A stretch of DNA of 64,000 nt. Source: Dietzia natronolimnaea (GTDB lineage Bacteria; Actinomycetota; Actinomycetes; Mycobacteriales; Mycobacteriaceae). Shown in pieces: positions 52,925 to 61,189 of the stretch (position 1 is the stretch's first letter; every line of letters begins with the position of its first letter). A program made the translations under genes and the position numbers. Where the stretch lies: positions 124,001-188,000 of the forward strand of contig NZ_NTGA01000007.1 in NCBI RefSeq assembly GCF_002289575.1, written 5' to 3'. The notes under the pieces were generated by a model. That model was not told the origin of the DNA. It ran no database searches and saw only the letters and a list, made by a program, of their open reading frames with translations.

Positions 52925-54640
52925 TCAGGTGCCGCGGAGCTCCCACATCCGCAGCGCCAAGCGGAGCTCCATCGCGCGATCACCGCGGCGCCACCCGTCG
53001 CCGAGAACCGAGTCCAGCCGGTCGAGTCGCTGATACACGGTGTTGACGTGGATGAAGAGCAGGTCGGCGGTGGCGGAGGGGCTGGCATCGGCGGCGAACC
53101 ATGCGCTCAGGGTCTCCATCAGAGCGGTGCCGCGGTCGCGGTCGTACTCGCGGATCGGGCCGAGATTGCGGTCGATGAACTGCGTGACGTCGCCCGCATC
53201 GACCTCGCTGAACAGCAACCCGTACAGGCCCAGCTCCTCGGTCGCGGCCCCTTCGCCCGCGCGACCCAGGGCGAGGAGCAGGTGCGCCGCGCGCCGGGCC
53301 CGCTCGACGTGATCGGTGACGGCGGCCAGGTCTCCGGCGGGGCCGGAGGCGCCCACCGTCGCCGAGTGCGGGCCGAGCCGGGTGGCCACGTCGCGGGCGA
53401 TCGCGCCGGCGTCCGACCCGGGCAGGAGCATCACGGCGCGGTCGCCGTAGGTGGTCACCAGCCCGCCGTCGGCCCGGGCGAGCGACCGGCACTCGGTTTG
53501 TAGAGCCCGGGTCATCCGCGGCTCGGCGGGGTTGATCACGAGCGCGATGAGGTCGGCGTGGACGTCGACGCCCAGCAGCGTGGCCCGGCGACCGATCGCC
53601 TCGAGGTCGTGCTCGCCGGGGGAGAGCAGCTCGGCCAGGAGCTCGCCGCGGACGCGGTTGTCGGCCTCGTCCCGCGCGCGGTGGCCCAGCAGGATCAGCG
53701 CGATCACCGAGCTCACCCGCTCCAGCACCCGCCCGATGGCCGGGACCGAGCCCCGGCTGGCGTAGGTGACGTACCCCAGGTGGTCGGAACCGGTGACGAC
53801 GGGATTGACGACGACGAGGTGCCCGCCTTCCTGACGCGTGACCATCCGCTCGGTGTCCGCGGCGACCTCCTCCAAAACCCGCCGGAGCAGCTCGGCCGGC
53901 GGACCCTCGGCGGACCGGGCGGAGCCGATCTCCCGGTGGGCCAGGTCGAAGACGGCGGCGGTGCCCCCCTCGATGTCGACCAGCAGGTCCACGATCTCCG
54001 GGACCGTGGCCCCGGCCACGACCAGCCGGGTGAGGCGCTCGTGCAGGTCGACGGTCGCGGCAAGTCGGGTGGAGTGCGCGCGCTCGGCGTCGAGTGCGTC
54101 GCGGGTCTCGTCGAGTTCTCGTCGTCGTCGGGAGGCGCGCTCGGCCGCGGACAGCGCGGCCGAGACCTGGTCGGCCAGCAGTGCGACCAGCGTGATCTCG
54201 TCCTGGGTGAAGTCGCGCTCGCCGCGGTCGGAGGTGAACAGTGTCCCGGTGAGCCGGCCGTGGGTGCGGACGGGCACGCCCAGGATGGCCTTGACGCCCT
54301 CGTCGCGGATGATCGGGTCGATGACGTGGGTGTACTGCTCGTCGGCCAGGTAGTTGCGGGTCCAGCGGGGCGCCATGGCCTCGGCGACCTGCCCGCCCAG
54401 TCCGAGCCCCATGCCCAGCCGGATGGTGTCGAACCTGGGGCTGGTGGCGCCCTCGGCCATGCGCATGTAGGTGTCGCCGCGCTCGGGGTCCAGCAGCATC
54501 ACGTACGCCAGGTCCGTGCCCACGAGTTGGCGCGCCCGACGGATGGCGATGTGCAGGACGGCGTCCTCGTCCTGCGCGGCCGCCAGTTCGGCGGCCGCGT
54601 CGAGGACGTCCCGAAGTCCCAGGGCGAGGTCGACGGCCAT
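52925..54640 (-). CDS. PucR-family regulator with N-terminal GAF domain
   Basis: The 571-residue protein has a GAF domain (about 20-175: DLAYVMLLDPERG, RDEGVKAILGVPVRTHGRL), a coiled linker (about 176-205), a middle GGDEF-like/CdaR region and a C-terminal PucR helix-turn-helix (ATADLLFIHVNTVYQRLDRL). PucR-type regulators activate catabolic genes when a metabolite binds. It lies 13 bases from the enoyl-CoA hydratase, on the same strand, beside a divergent acyl-CoA synthetase and symporter, so it is probably their regulator. Confidence 0.88.
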   Translation of the reverse strand: MAVDLALGLRDVLDAAAELAAAQDEDAVLHIAIRRARQLVGTDLAYVMLLDPERGDTYMRMAEGATSPRFDTIRLGMGLGLGGQVAEAMAPRWTRNYLADEQYTHVIDPIIRDEGVKAILGVPVRTHGRLTGTLFTSDRGERDFTQDEITLVALLADQVSAALSAAERASRRRRELDETRDALDAERAHSTRLAATVDLHERLTRLVVAGATVPEIVDLLVDIEGGTAAVFDLAHREIGSARSAEGPPAELLRRVLEEVAADTERMVTRQEGGHLVVVNPVVTGSDHLGYVTYASRGSVPAIGRVLERVSSVIALILLGHRARDEADNRVRGELLAELLSPGEHDLEAIGRRATLLGVDVHADLIALVINPAEPRMTRALQTECRSLARADGGLVTTYGDRAVMLLPGSDAGAIARDVATRLGPHSATVGASGPAGDLAAVTDHVERARRAAHLLLALGRAGEGAATEELGLYGLLFSEVDAGDVTQFIDRNLGPIREYDRDRGTALMETLSAWFAADASPSATADLLFIHVNTVYQRLDRLDSVLGDGWRRGDRAMELRLALRMWELRGT

Positions 54641-54653
54641 GGCTGAAGGGGGT

Positions 54654-55433
54654 TCAGCGGCCGAGGAAGTCGGCCTTGCCGGGCCCGGAGTCGATGAACG
54701 ACTGCATGCCCACCTCCCGGTCCTCGGTGGCGAACAGGGCCGCGAACAGCGCGCGCTCGATGCTCAGGCCGGTGGTCAGATCCACCTCGATGCCGCGGTC
54801 GACGGCCTCCTTGACCGCCCGCAGTGCCATCCGGGGGCCGCCCACGAACTGCCGGGCCCACTCGGTCGCGCGGGCGGTGGCCTGGCCGTCCGGGACCACC
54901 TCTTCCACCGCGCGCAGCTCGAGCGCCTCGGCGGCGGTGAGCGTGCGGCCGGTCAGGCACAGGTCCTTGGCCACCGCGGGGCCGACCAGGCGCGCGAGCC
55001 GCTGGGTGCCGCCGGCGCCGGGGATGATGCCCAGGAGGATCTCGGGTTGGCCGAGCCTGGCGCTCTCGGCGGCGATCCGCCGGTCGCAGCACAGCGCCAG
55101 CTCCATGCCGCCGCCGAGTGCGGCGCCGGTGATCGCGGCGACGGTGGGCTGGGGGATCTCCGCGACGGCGGTGAACGCCGACTGCAGCTCGCGGGCCTCG
55201 GTGAGCATCTGCGCGTACGGCATCTGCCGCATCTCCTTGATGTCCGCGCCGGCGGCGAAGACGCGCTCGCTGCCGGTGAAGACCACCGCGTCGACGTCGC
55301 CGCGCCCCGACACCTCCTTCGCCACGGCCCGCAGTTCCTCCTGCATTCCGCGGGACAGGGCGTTGACCGGAGGGCGATCCAGGGTGACCGTCGCCAGACC
55401 GTCGGCGACGTCGAGGGATAGGGATTCATACAT
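54654..55433 (-). CDS. Enoyl-CoA hydratase/isomerase family protein
   Basis: The 259-residue crotonase has the oxyanion segments VFAAGADIKEM and GAALGGGMELALCCDRRIA. The two glutamates of hydratases are present: one in GGGMELAL and one in QPEILLGIIPGAGGTQRL. It therefore is probably a true hydratase of beta-oxidation. ATG 55433 has a ggag site eight bases upstream and a TACAAT box 30 bases upstream. It is divergent from the acyl-CoA synthetase and followed by the PucR gene. Confidence 0.9.
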   Translation of the reverse strand: MYESLSLDVADGLATVTLDRPPVNALSRGMQEELRAVAKEVSGRGDVDAVVFTGSERVFAAGADIKEMRQMPYAQMLTEARELQSAFTAVAEIPQPTVAAITGAALGGGMELALCCDRRIAAESARLGQPEILLGIIPGAGGTQRLARLVGPAVAKDLCLTGRTLTAAEALELRAVEEVVPDGQATARATEWARQFVGGPRMALRAVKEAVDRGIEVDLTTGLSIERALFAALFATEDREVGMQSFIDSGPGKADFLGR

Positions 55434-55463
55434 GAAGTGGCTCCGAACGTAGGGGTAATCTCC

Positions 55464-55469
55464 ATTGTA
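55464..55469 (-). promoter_or_regulatory. Predicted -10 box for the enoyl-CoA hydratase–PucR unit
   Basis: TACAAT on the minus strand gives a start near 55457 and a leader of about 24 bases. It lies in the 115-base gap between divergent units, which is the natural place for a PucR site. No clear -35 box or palindrome was found. Confidence 0.5.
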
Positions 55470-55548
55470 TGTGAATCAGGCCACTCCTACCGTCGTGGGG
55501 CGAGCTCCTCTGAGTGAGGGGGCTCACAGAGACCGAGGAGTTGAACCC

Positions 55549-57222
55549 ATGCCACCGACCACCCAGGCACGGCCCTGGCGTCCGCCGCTGGGGCCCGAGG
55601 GCTTCCGGTGGGAGATCCCGGACCGATTCAACATCGGAGCCGCCTGCACGGACGCCCATCCGCGGCAGTCCCCCGCGATCGTGGTGGACCGCGGCGACGA
55701 CCCGCCGGAGATCACCACCTTCGGCGAACTCGGCGACCGCGCCCGCCGCCTCATCGCTTTTCTCCGCGAGCGCGGGGTCGGCGAGGGCGACCGGATCGCC
55801 GTGATGTGCGCGCAGTCCGCCGAGACCGCCGTGGCGCACGTGGCCGCCTACCTGATGGGTGCGATCGCGGTCCCGCTCTCGGTGAAGTTCGGCCCCGAGG
55901 CCGCGCTGTTCCGCATGGGCGACTCGGGCGCAGTGGCGGCGGTGTTCGACGCGGACTGCTACGCGCGCTTGGCCGGGGAACTGACCGAGTTGCCCGAGCT
56001 CGCCACGGTGTTGGTCACCGGCGAGGCGGGGCCGGCCGCGGAGGCGCGGGCGCTCACCGTGCTGCCGCTGTCGGTGACGGACTCGGCGGACCTCGCCGTC
56101 GTCGCCGGAGACACCGGCCCCGACGACCCGGCCCTGCTCATCTACACCTCCGGAACCACCGGCCAGCCCAAGGGCGCACTGCACGGGCACCGTGTGGTGC
56201 TGGGGCACATGCCCGGCGTCGTCCGCGCGCTCGACGGGTTCCCCGAGCAGGGCGACGTGTTCTGGACCCCCGCCGACTGGGCGTGGGCCGGCGGGCTGCT
56301 CGACGTGCTGCTGCCGAGCCTCTACAGCGGTGTACCCGTGGTGGCCTCGGCCCGGCGGCCCAGCCCGGAGACCGTCGAACACACCCTGCGGCGGCACGGG
56401 GTGACCTGCTCGTTCCTGCCGCCGACCATCCTCAAAATGATGCGCGCGTCCGAGGTGGACTACTCGCACACCGGGCTGCGGGCCGCGTTCTCCGGGGGCG
56501 AGGCGCTGGGCGAATCCGTGGCCGAGTGGGCGCGCGGGGCGCTGGGTGTGCAGGTCAACGAGATCTACGGGCAGACCGAATGCAATCTGATCGTGGGCAC
56601 GTGTCACGCCGAGTTCGCGACCCCGCCCGGCTCCATGGGTCGCCCCACGCCCGGGTTCGACCTGGTCCTGCTGGACGAGGTGGGCCAACCGGTCGCGGCG
56701 GGCGAGGTCGGCGAGATCTGCGTGCGCCTGCCCAGCCCCAACGCGTTCCTGCGCTATTGGAACTCCCCCGACAAGACCGCCGAGAAGACCGCCGGGGGAG
56801 TGCTGCACACCGGGGATCTGGCGCGGGTCGACGACGACGGGGACTTCTGGTTCGCCGGCCGCAACGACGATTTGATCTCGTCGGCCGGCTACCGGGTGGG
56901 CCCCGGCGAGATCGAGGACCAGATCCTGCGCCACGGTGGCGTCGAGATGGTGGCCGTGATCGGCGTGCCGGACGAGCTGCGCGGCGAGGCGATCGTCGCG
57001 TACGTCGTCCCCGCCGAGGGGGTCAGCGGAACCGACGAGCTGGCCGGCGAGATCCAGGCCCTGGTCAAGGAGCGCCTGGCCTTCTACCAGTACCCGCGGG
57101 AGGTGCGGTTCCTCGACGAGCTCCCCACCACCAACACCGGCAAGATCCGCCGCGCCGCGCTGCGCGCCGACCACGTTTCGACATCCGACCACGCCCGACC
57201 GACCCCTGAGGACCCCTCATGA
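55549..57222 (+). CDS. Acyl-CoA synthetase, acetyl/medium-chain type
   Basis: ATG 55549 with gaggag nine bases upstream gives 557 residues. Motifs are LLIYTSGTTGQPKGALHGH, FWTPADWAWAGGLLD, EIYGQTECNLIVG, HTGDLARVDDDGDFWFAGR and the end TNTGKIRRAAL, with the catalytic lysine. The WTPADWAWAGG element marks the acetyl-/medium-chain acyl-CoA synthetase branch rather than FadD. It should activate the acid taken up by the symporter, whose ATG overlaps its stop. Confidence 0.88.
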   Translation: MPPTTQARPWRPPLGPEGFRWEIPDRFNIGAACTDAHPRQSPAIVVDRGDDPPEITTFGELGDRARRLIAFLRERGVGEGDRIAVMCAQSAETAVAHVAAYLMGAIAVPLSVKFGPEAALFRMGDSGAVAAVFDADCYARLAGELTELPELATVLVTGEAGPAAEARALTVLPLSVTDSADLAVVAGDTGPDDPALLIYTSGTTGQPKGALHGHRVVLGHMPGVVRALDGFPEQGDVFWTPADWAWAGGLLDVLLPSLYSGVPVVASARRPSPETVEHTLRRHGVTCSFLPPTILKMMRASEVDYSHTGLRAAFSGGEALGESVAEWARGALGVQVNEIYGQTECNLIVGTCHAEFATPPGSMGRPTPGFDLVLLDEVGQPVAAGEVGEICVRLPSPNAFLRYWNSPDKTAEKTAGGVLHTGDLARVDDDGDFWFAGRNDDLISSAGYRVGPGEIEDQILRHGGVEMVAVIGVPDELRGEAIVAYVVPAEGVSGTDELAGEIQALVKERLAFYQYPREVRFLDELPTTNTGKIRRAALRADHVSTSDHARPTPEDPS

Positions 57223-58817
57223 ACAATCCCGTCGTCATAGGCGTCGTGCTCGCCTATTTCGTGCTCATGTTCGCCATCGGCGCGTGGGCCAACACCAAGA
57301 TGAAGTCGGCCAAGGAGTTCCTCGTCGCGGGGCAGTCCCTGGGCTTCTTCGTCATGGCCATCGCGAGCTTCTCCTCCATCCAGTCCGGCTGGGGCATGGT
57401 CGGCGGCACCGGCCAGACCTACGCCTGGGGCCTGCAGGCGCTCATCGCCGTGGGGCTGTTCGCACCCTTCGGCTTTGCCGCCGCCTGGTTCCTGCTGGGC
57501 AGCCGACTCAACTGGATCGGCAAGAAACACCGCGTCTACTCGGTGCCCGACCTCATCCGCGTCCGCTTCCAGGACCGCACCTCCCACGCCACCATGTCCG
57601 TGGCGGTGTTCATCGCCTCGATCGCGTATATGACCGCGCAGGTCACCTCGATCGGCGTGATCATCTCGCTGCTTCTGGGCACCTCGATCCCCACCAGCGT
57701 GTGGATCGGTTCCATGGTCGTGGCCGCGTACACGATGGCCGGCGGCATGCTCGCCGCCGTGTGGACCGACCTCGTGCAGGGCGTGCTCATGGTGGTCATG
57801 TCCGTCGGGCTGTTCTTCTTTGCCGTCCAGGTGGCCGGCGGGTGGCTGCCCATGCTCGACACCATCTCGGCGGGCAGCGTGGAGATGCTCTCGATCGACG
57901 GCGTCCAGGCGCCGACCTACATCTTCGCCTTTGGGCTCCTGATCTTCGTGGGCGCCGTGGGCCAGCCGCAGCTGCTCACCAAGTTCCTCATGCTCCGCGA
58001 CATGACCCAGCTCAAGTGGGGTGCCGCCGTGGCGGGTATCGCCTACGCCATCACCACTCTGTTCTCCGTGGGCATCGGTCTGTCCACCCGCTCCATGACC
58101 CTCACCGGAGACGCCCCGGAGCTCGAGAACATCGACGACACCGCCATCTGGTTCCTCGACTCGGTGACCAACCCGATCGTCGGCGGCATCGCGCTGACCG
58201 GCCTGCTTGCGGCCATCATGTCCTCGGCCTCGAGCTTCATCACCATCGGCGCCTCCTCGATGATGCGCGACCTGCCCGGCGCCTTCGGCATCAAGGTGGT
58301 CCGCGAGCTGCTGTGGAGCCGGATCGCGAGCCTGACCCTGGTGGTGCTGTCGGTCCTGCTCACCCTGTTCCTCTCGCAGGTGGTGTTCCTGCTCGGCGCG
58401 CTGGGCTGGGCCGCCTTCGCCGCCGCGATCGTCGGCCCGGTGGTCATGTCCATCTACTGGCATCGCGCTACGGCCACCGCCGCGACCGTGACAGTGGCGT
58501 TCGCGATCCTCGGCAACATGATCATCACCTCCCTGGCCGCGCGGGACATCATCTCCGTCCCCGCGTTCATGCAGGTCGGCGGCATCTCGCTGCTCGTGTC
58601 GATCGTGCTGTTCTACGTCGTGTCGCTGATGACCACCAACCGTCACCCCGACGCCACCCTGGAATTCCTGTACGGCGGCCGCAGCGCGGTGACCGATCCG
58701 CGGCTCGGCGGCGGGGCTGCCCCGACTGCGGATGCCACCACAGCGGCGTCGCCCCGGGCCGCCTCCACCGCAGCGACCTCACGGGCCGCCACCACCGAAA
58801 GGAACGACCATGTCTGA
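57219..58817 (+). CDS. Sodium:solute symporter (SSS family)
   Basis: The 532-residue transporter has about 13 membrane segments. Typical SSS features are FLVAGQSLGFFVMAIASFSS, GWGMVGGTGQTYAWG, TSVWIGSMVVAAYTMAGGML and SSASSFITIGASSMMRD. The family moves acids, sugars or amino acids with Na+; next to an acyl-CoA synthetase a mono-carboxylate is most probable. The cytosolic tail is Ala/Thr-rich. It is coupled to the synthetase by ATGA and overlaps the next small gene by eight bases. Confidence 0.9.
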   Translation: MNNPVVIGVVLAYFVLMFAIGAWANTKMKSAKEFLVAGQSLGFFVMAIASFSSIQSGWGMVGGTGQTYAWGLQALIAVGLFAPFGFAAAWFLLGSRLNWIGKKHRVYSVPDLIRVRFQDRTSHATMSVAVFIASIAYMTAQVTSIGVIISLLLGTSIPTSVWIGSMVVAAYTMAGGMLAAVWTDLVQGVLMVVMSVGLFFFAVQVAGGWLPMLDTISAGSVEMLSIDGVQAPTYIFAFGLLIFVGAVGQPQLLTKFLMLRDMTQLKWGAAVAGIAYAITTLFSVGIGLSTRSMTLTGDAPELENIDDTAIWFLDSVTNPIVGGIALTGLLAAIMSSASSFITIGASSMMRDLPGAFGIKVVRELLWSRIASLTLVVLSVLLTLFLSQVVFLLGALGWAAFAAAIVGPVVMSIYWHRATATAATVTVAFAILGNMIITSLAARDIISVPAFMQVGGISLLVSIVLFYVVSLMTTNRHPDATLEFLYGGRSAVTDPRLGGGAAPTADATTAASPRAASTAATSRAATTERNDHV

Positions 58818-59268
58818 TCACGCTTCCGACCCGGCCGCCGAGTCGGCCCTGCTCGACCCCGCCGACGCTCCCGAGCCCGACCACAAGCGCGCGGGCATGC
58901 TGATCCACGCCTTCGTGGCGGTGGCCGCCTTCGCGCTGCTCGGGATGTTCACCGACACGTGGCAGATGGTGTTCATCGCCGTGCCGATCTTCGCGGTGAT
59001 CATGATGCTGCTCGGCTCCCTGCACTCCGACGGGTCCTGGGAGAGGGTGTCGACCCTCGCGATCGTCGCCTACTGCTCGGGGCTGGGAGTGCTGGTGCTG
59101 TGGTCGATCCTCACCGCGGCGGGTGACGCGATGCTCTGGGGCCTGCCGATGTCGACGGGAGTGATCTTCTATCTTCTATGGCCCTACACGGCCGTGGGTG
59201 CGGGCCTGCTCTACGCCCTGGTCTTCGACCGGACGATCGACGAGAAGCGGCTGGCTGCTGCGGTCTGA
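58810..59268 (+). CDS. Four-helix membrane protein, symporter partner
   Basis: ATG 58810 with gaaagga upstream gives 152 residues. After 35 acidic residues come four membrane helices (about 37-55, 57-75, 88-108, 118-140) and a short tail with VFDRTIDEKRL. Its start lies inside the symporter gene. Small subunits of this kind are known for some SSS transporters, for example YhdT with PanF and YodF relatives; a similar role is inferred. No homology was shown. Confidence 0.7.
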   Translation: MSDHASDPAAESALLDPADAPEPDHKRAGMLIHAFVAVAAFALLGMFTDTWQMVFIAVPIFAVIMMLLGSLHSDGSWERVSTLAIVAYCSGLGVLVLWSILTAAGDAMLWGLPMSTGVIFYLLWPYTAVGAGLLYALVFDRTIDEKRLAAAV

Positions 59269-59274
59269 GCACCG

Positions 59275-59316
59275 CCGCGGCCTCCCCACAGCCGCTGACT
59301 TGCGGTCGGCCCGCGG
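59275..59316 (+). terminator. GC-rich imperfect inverted repeat after the symporter unit
   Basis: ccgcggcc (59275-59282) can pair with ggcccgcgg (59308-59316) with one bulge, and an inner ccgc/gcgg pair shortens the loop. It lies just after the stop at 59268. Confidence 0.5.
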
Positions 59317-59385
59317 ATGTGCCGGGAGCGCTTACGTCCCCGAGCCGGGCGGACGACGATGGGCCCACGCGGCGAAGGGAGCGAG

Positions 59386-59922
59386 ATGAACTCCGTAGAA
59401 CACGGCCAGCCCGGCGAGGACAAGCCCGGCGAGGGCATGGCCGAGGAGCGCGACGAGACCGAGGCCCAGCGGATCGACCGCAACTGGATCGAACTGCTGC
59501 AGGAACTGCGCATCGTGCAGACCGGCGGGCAGGTACTCACCGGGTTCCTGCTGGTGGTCCCGTTCCAGGACCGTTTCGCCGACATCGGGGCCGGCGGCCG
59601 AGCCCTCTACCTGGCGGTTTTGACACTTGCTCTCGCGTCGACCGTCGTCCTGCTGGCCCCGGTGATGATCCACCGCGCGGTGTTCCGTTCCCACCGCAAG
59701 GACCGGGTGCTGAAGTTGTCCGCAACGCTCGCCCGCGTCGGCCTGGCCATGCTGTCGATCGCGTTGGTGGGGCTGGCGGCGCTGGTGTTCTCGCTGGTGG
59801 TCGGACCGCTGCCGGGGCTCGTGGCGGGGGCGGTGATGGCGGTCCTCGTGACGGCCATGCTCTTCGTCCTGCCCGCTCGGGTCCGCCATCGCTCGGCGAC
59901 CACCCCGTACGGCGCAGGATGA
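59386..59922 (+). CDS. DUF6328-like membrane protein
   Basis: ATG 59386, with gaaggga upstream, gives 178 residues. An acidic N-terminus precedes RIDRNWIELLQELRIVQTGG and a QVLTGFLLVVPFQDRF segment, the recognised core of DUF6328 proteins of actinobacteria. Four hydrophobic stretches follow. The conserved charged RNWxELLQELR helix sits at the membrane face. The function is unknown. An upstream ATG at 59355 is possible but has no site. Confidence 0.7.
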   Translation: MNSVEHGQPGEDKPGEGMAEERDETEAQRIDRNWIELLQELRIVQTGGQVLTGFLLVVPFQDRFADIGAGGRALYLAVLTLALASTVVLLAPVMIHRAVFRSHRKDRVLKLSATLARVGLAMLSIALVGLAALVFSLVVGPLPGLVAGAVMAVLVTAMLFVLPARVRHRSATTPYGAG

Positions 59923-60019
59923 GCAGGTGTGTCCGCCAACGACACAAGGTCGTCATCTGCAGGTGGGACACTGGGCCATGACCCGGCCCGCGACAGCGCA
60001 GGGAAGGTGGCCGTAGCCC

Positions 60020-60370
60020 ATGTCGTCGATGGAGATGTACTCCGCTTCAATTGACCGCCAGCAGAACGCTGCCGCTGAGCAGGCTCGCCTCCGACTGGAC
60101 GCGGCGCTGCGCGAGTGGTCCGGCCAGCGTGCCGCGCTTGCCGCCGACGGGCTCGGCCGTAATCCGCTGCGCCGGGTGCCGCGCGGGTGGCCGGAGGCGA
60201 CGGCCACCCGGGTGGAGGTCGCGGCCCGGGAGGCCTGCGTGATCGACGAGCAGGGTGCGCAAACGGAGGCGTCCCGGCTGCTGTGGTCGGCGACGGGCAA
60301 GCTCGTCGGCGCCGCGGTCTCCCTGGCGGTCCCACTGGGGATCGTGCTCGCGCTGGTGGTGGGGTCATGA
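60020..60370 (+). CDS. Hypothetical protein with one C-terminal membrane helix
   Basis: The 116-residue protein is helical and Ala/Arg-rich (residues 10-40, AAAEQARLRLDAALREW), and has one C-terminal hydrophobic helix (about 92-114). It has no recognised family. It is followed after 37 bases by another small membrane protein with opposite topology. The two may act together. The start ATG has a ggaagg stretch 12 bases upstream. Confidence 0.55.
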   Translation: MSSMEMYSASIDRQQNAAAEQARLRLDAALREWSGQRAALAADGLGRNPLRRVPRGWPEATATRVEVAAREACVIDEQGAQTEASRLLWSATGKLVGAAVSLAVPLGIVLALVVGS

Positions 60371-60407
60371 TGGTTCCCCGTGATGGCGCTGTCCAGCAGG
60401 TGGCACC

Positions 60408-60908
60408 GTGTTGAGGCTCCTCGTCCCCGTGGTCATAGGCCTGCTGTTACTGGCGATCATCGCGGGCTGGTTCTGGTACACCACCTGGCTGGTGCGATCG
60501 GCGATCGACGAACTCGCCCACCGCCGCAGGCTGCTGGCCGGAGTGGATCCGCTGCAGGTGACGGCGAAGAAGGCAGCCGCGTCAGTCGAGGCGGCCCACG
60601 ACGCGGCGCACAGGGCGCTCTCACTGACGGTCGAATCCTGGTACGACCTGCGGGAGAGCCGGGCGGTGGGGACCGCACTGGTCGAGAGGTTTCCGAAGAT
60701 CGAGGAGCGGGCTGCACGGGACCCGGAATTCCTGGATGTCCTCGAAGACGCCGATGCGCTGCTCAACGAGACCCGGCCGGGAGCGGACGAGATCGACGAG
60801 TTACTCGGGCGGACAACACGCATGGACGAGCTGAACCTGCGGCTCAGGGCCCTGGTGCACCAGTACGACTCCGCCGGGAGGCGCGGGCTGGGACGCTTCT
60901 TCCCGTAG
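60408..60908 (+). CDS. Hypothetical protein with N-terminal membrane helix and coiled coil
   Basis: The 166-residue protein starts at GTG 60408. It has one membrane helix (about 3-23), then a charged helical body with DELAHRRRLLAGVDPLQVTA and ARDPEFLDVLEDADALLNET. The layout resembles LemA proteins (N-terminal anchor, helical bundle), but LemA motifs are not clear. No family is assigned. It probably pairs with the preceding small protein. Confidence 0.6.
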   Translation: MLRLLVPVVIGLLLLAIIAGWFWYTTWLVRSAIDELAHRRRLLAGVDPLQVTAKKAAASVEAAHDAAHRALSLTVESWYDLRESRAVGTALVERFPKIEERAARDPEFLDVLEDADALLNETRPGADEIDELLGRTTRMDELNLRLRALVHQYDSAGRRGLGRFFP

Positions 60909-61189
60909 CTGCTTGCTATGGGGTAATGCACGTGTCGAGACCTTCGGCCAAACGCGATCTTCAGGGCAACCCATCAAAGGGCCTGGATCGGTAAACTCTT
61001 TCGTTTGCGGGATGCTTCTGATCGAATCAGGGGAGATTCGCCCTCCGGGCCGTCTCCGCAGCGAGTGACCTCGAACTGCGCAACAGAATCCTCCAGACTC
61101 TGGGATGATTGTCGACGCGTTCACCGCGCCCACAACGGCGCGGCCCCCTGTGCAAACCAGGTTCAGTTGTAGAAGGTCGAGGCGAGGCG
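60909..61189. other. 281-base gap, transition to lower GC
   Basis: No gene was found. The stretch changes from the usual GC-rich bases to more A and T near 60930. A small hairpin-like sequence, gatcgaatcaggggagattcg, lies at 61020-61040. It probably contains the promoter of the nuclease-like gene, but I could not fix a -10 box. Confidence 0.45.
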
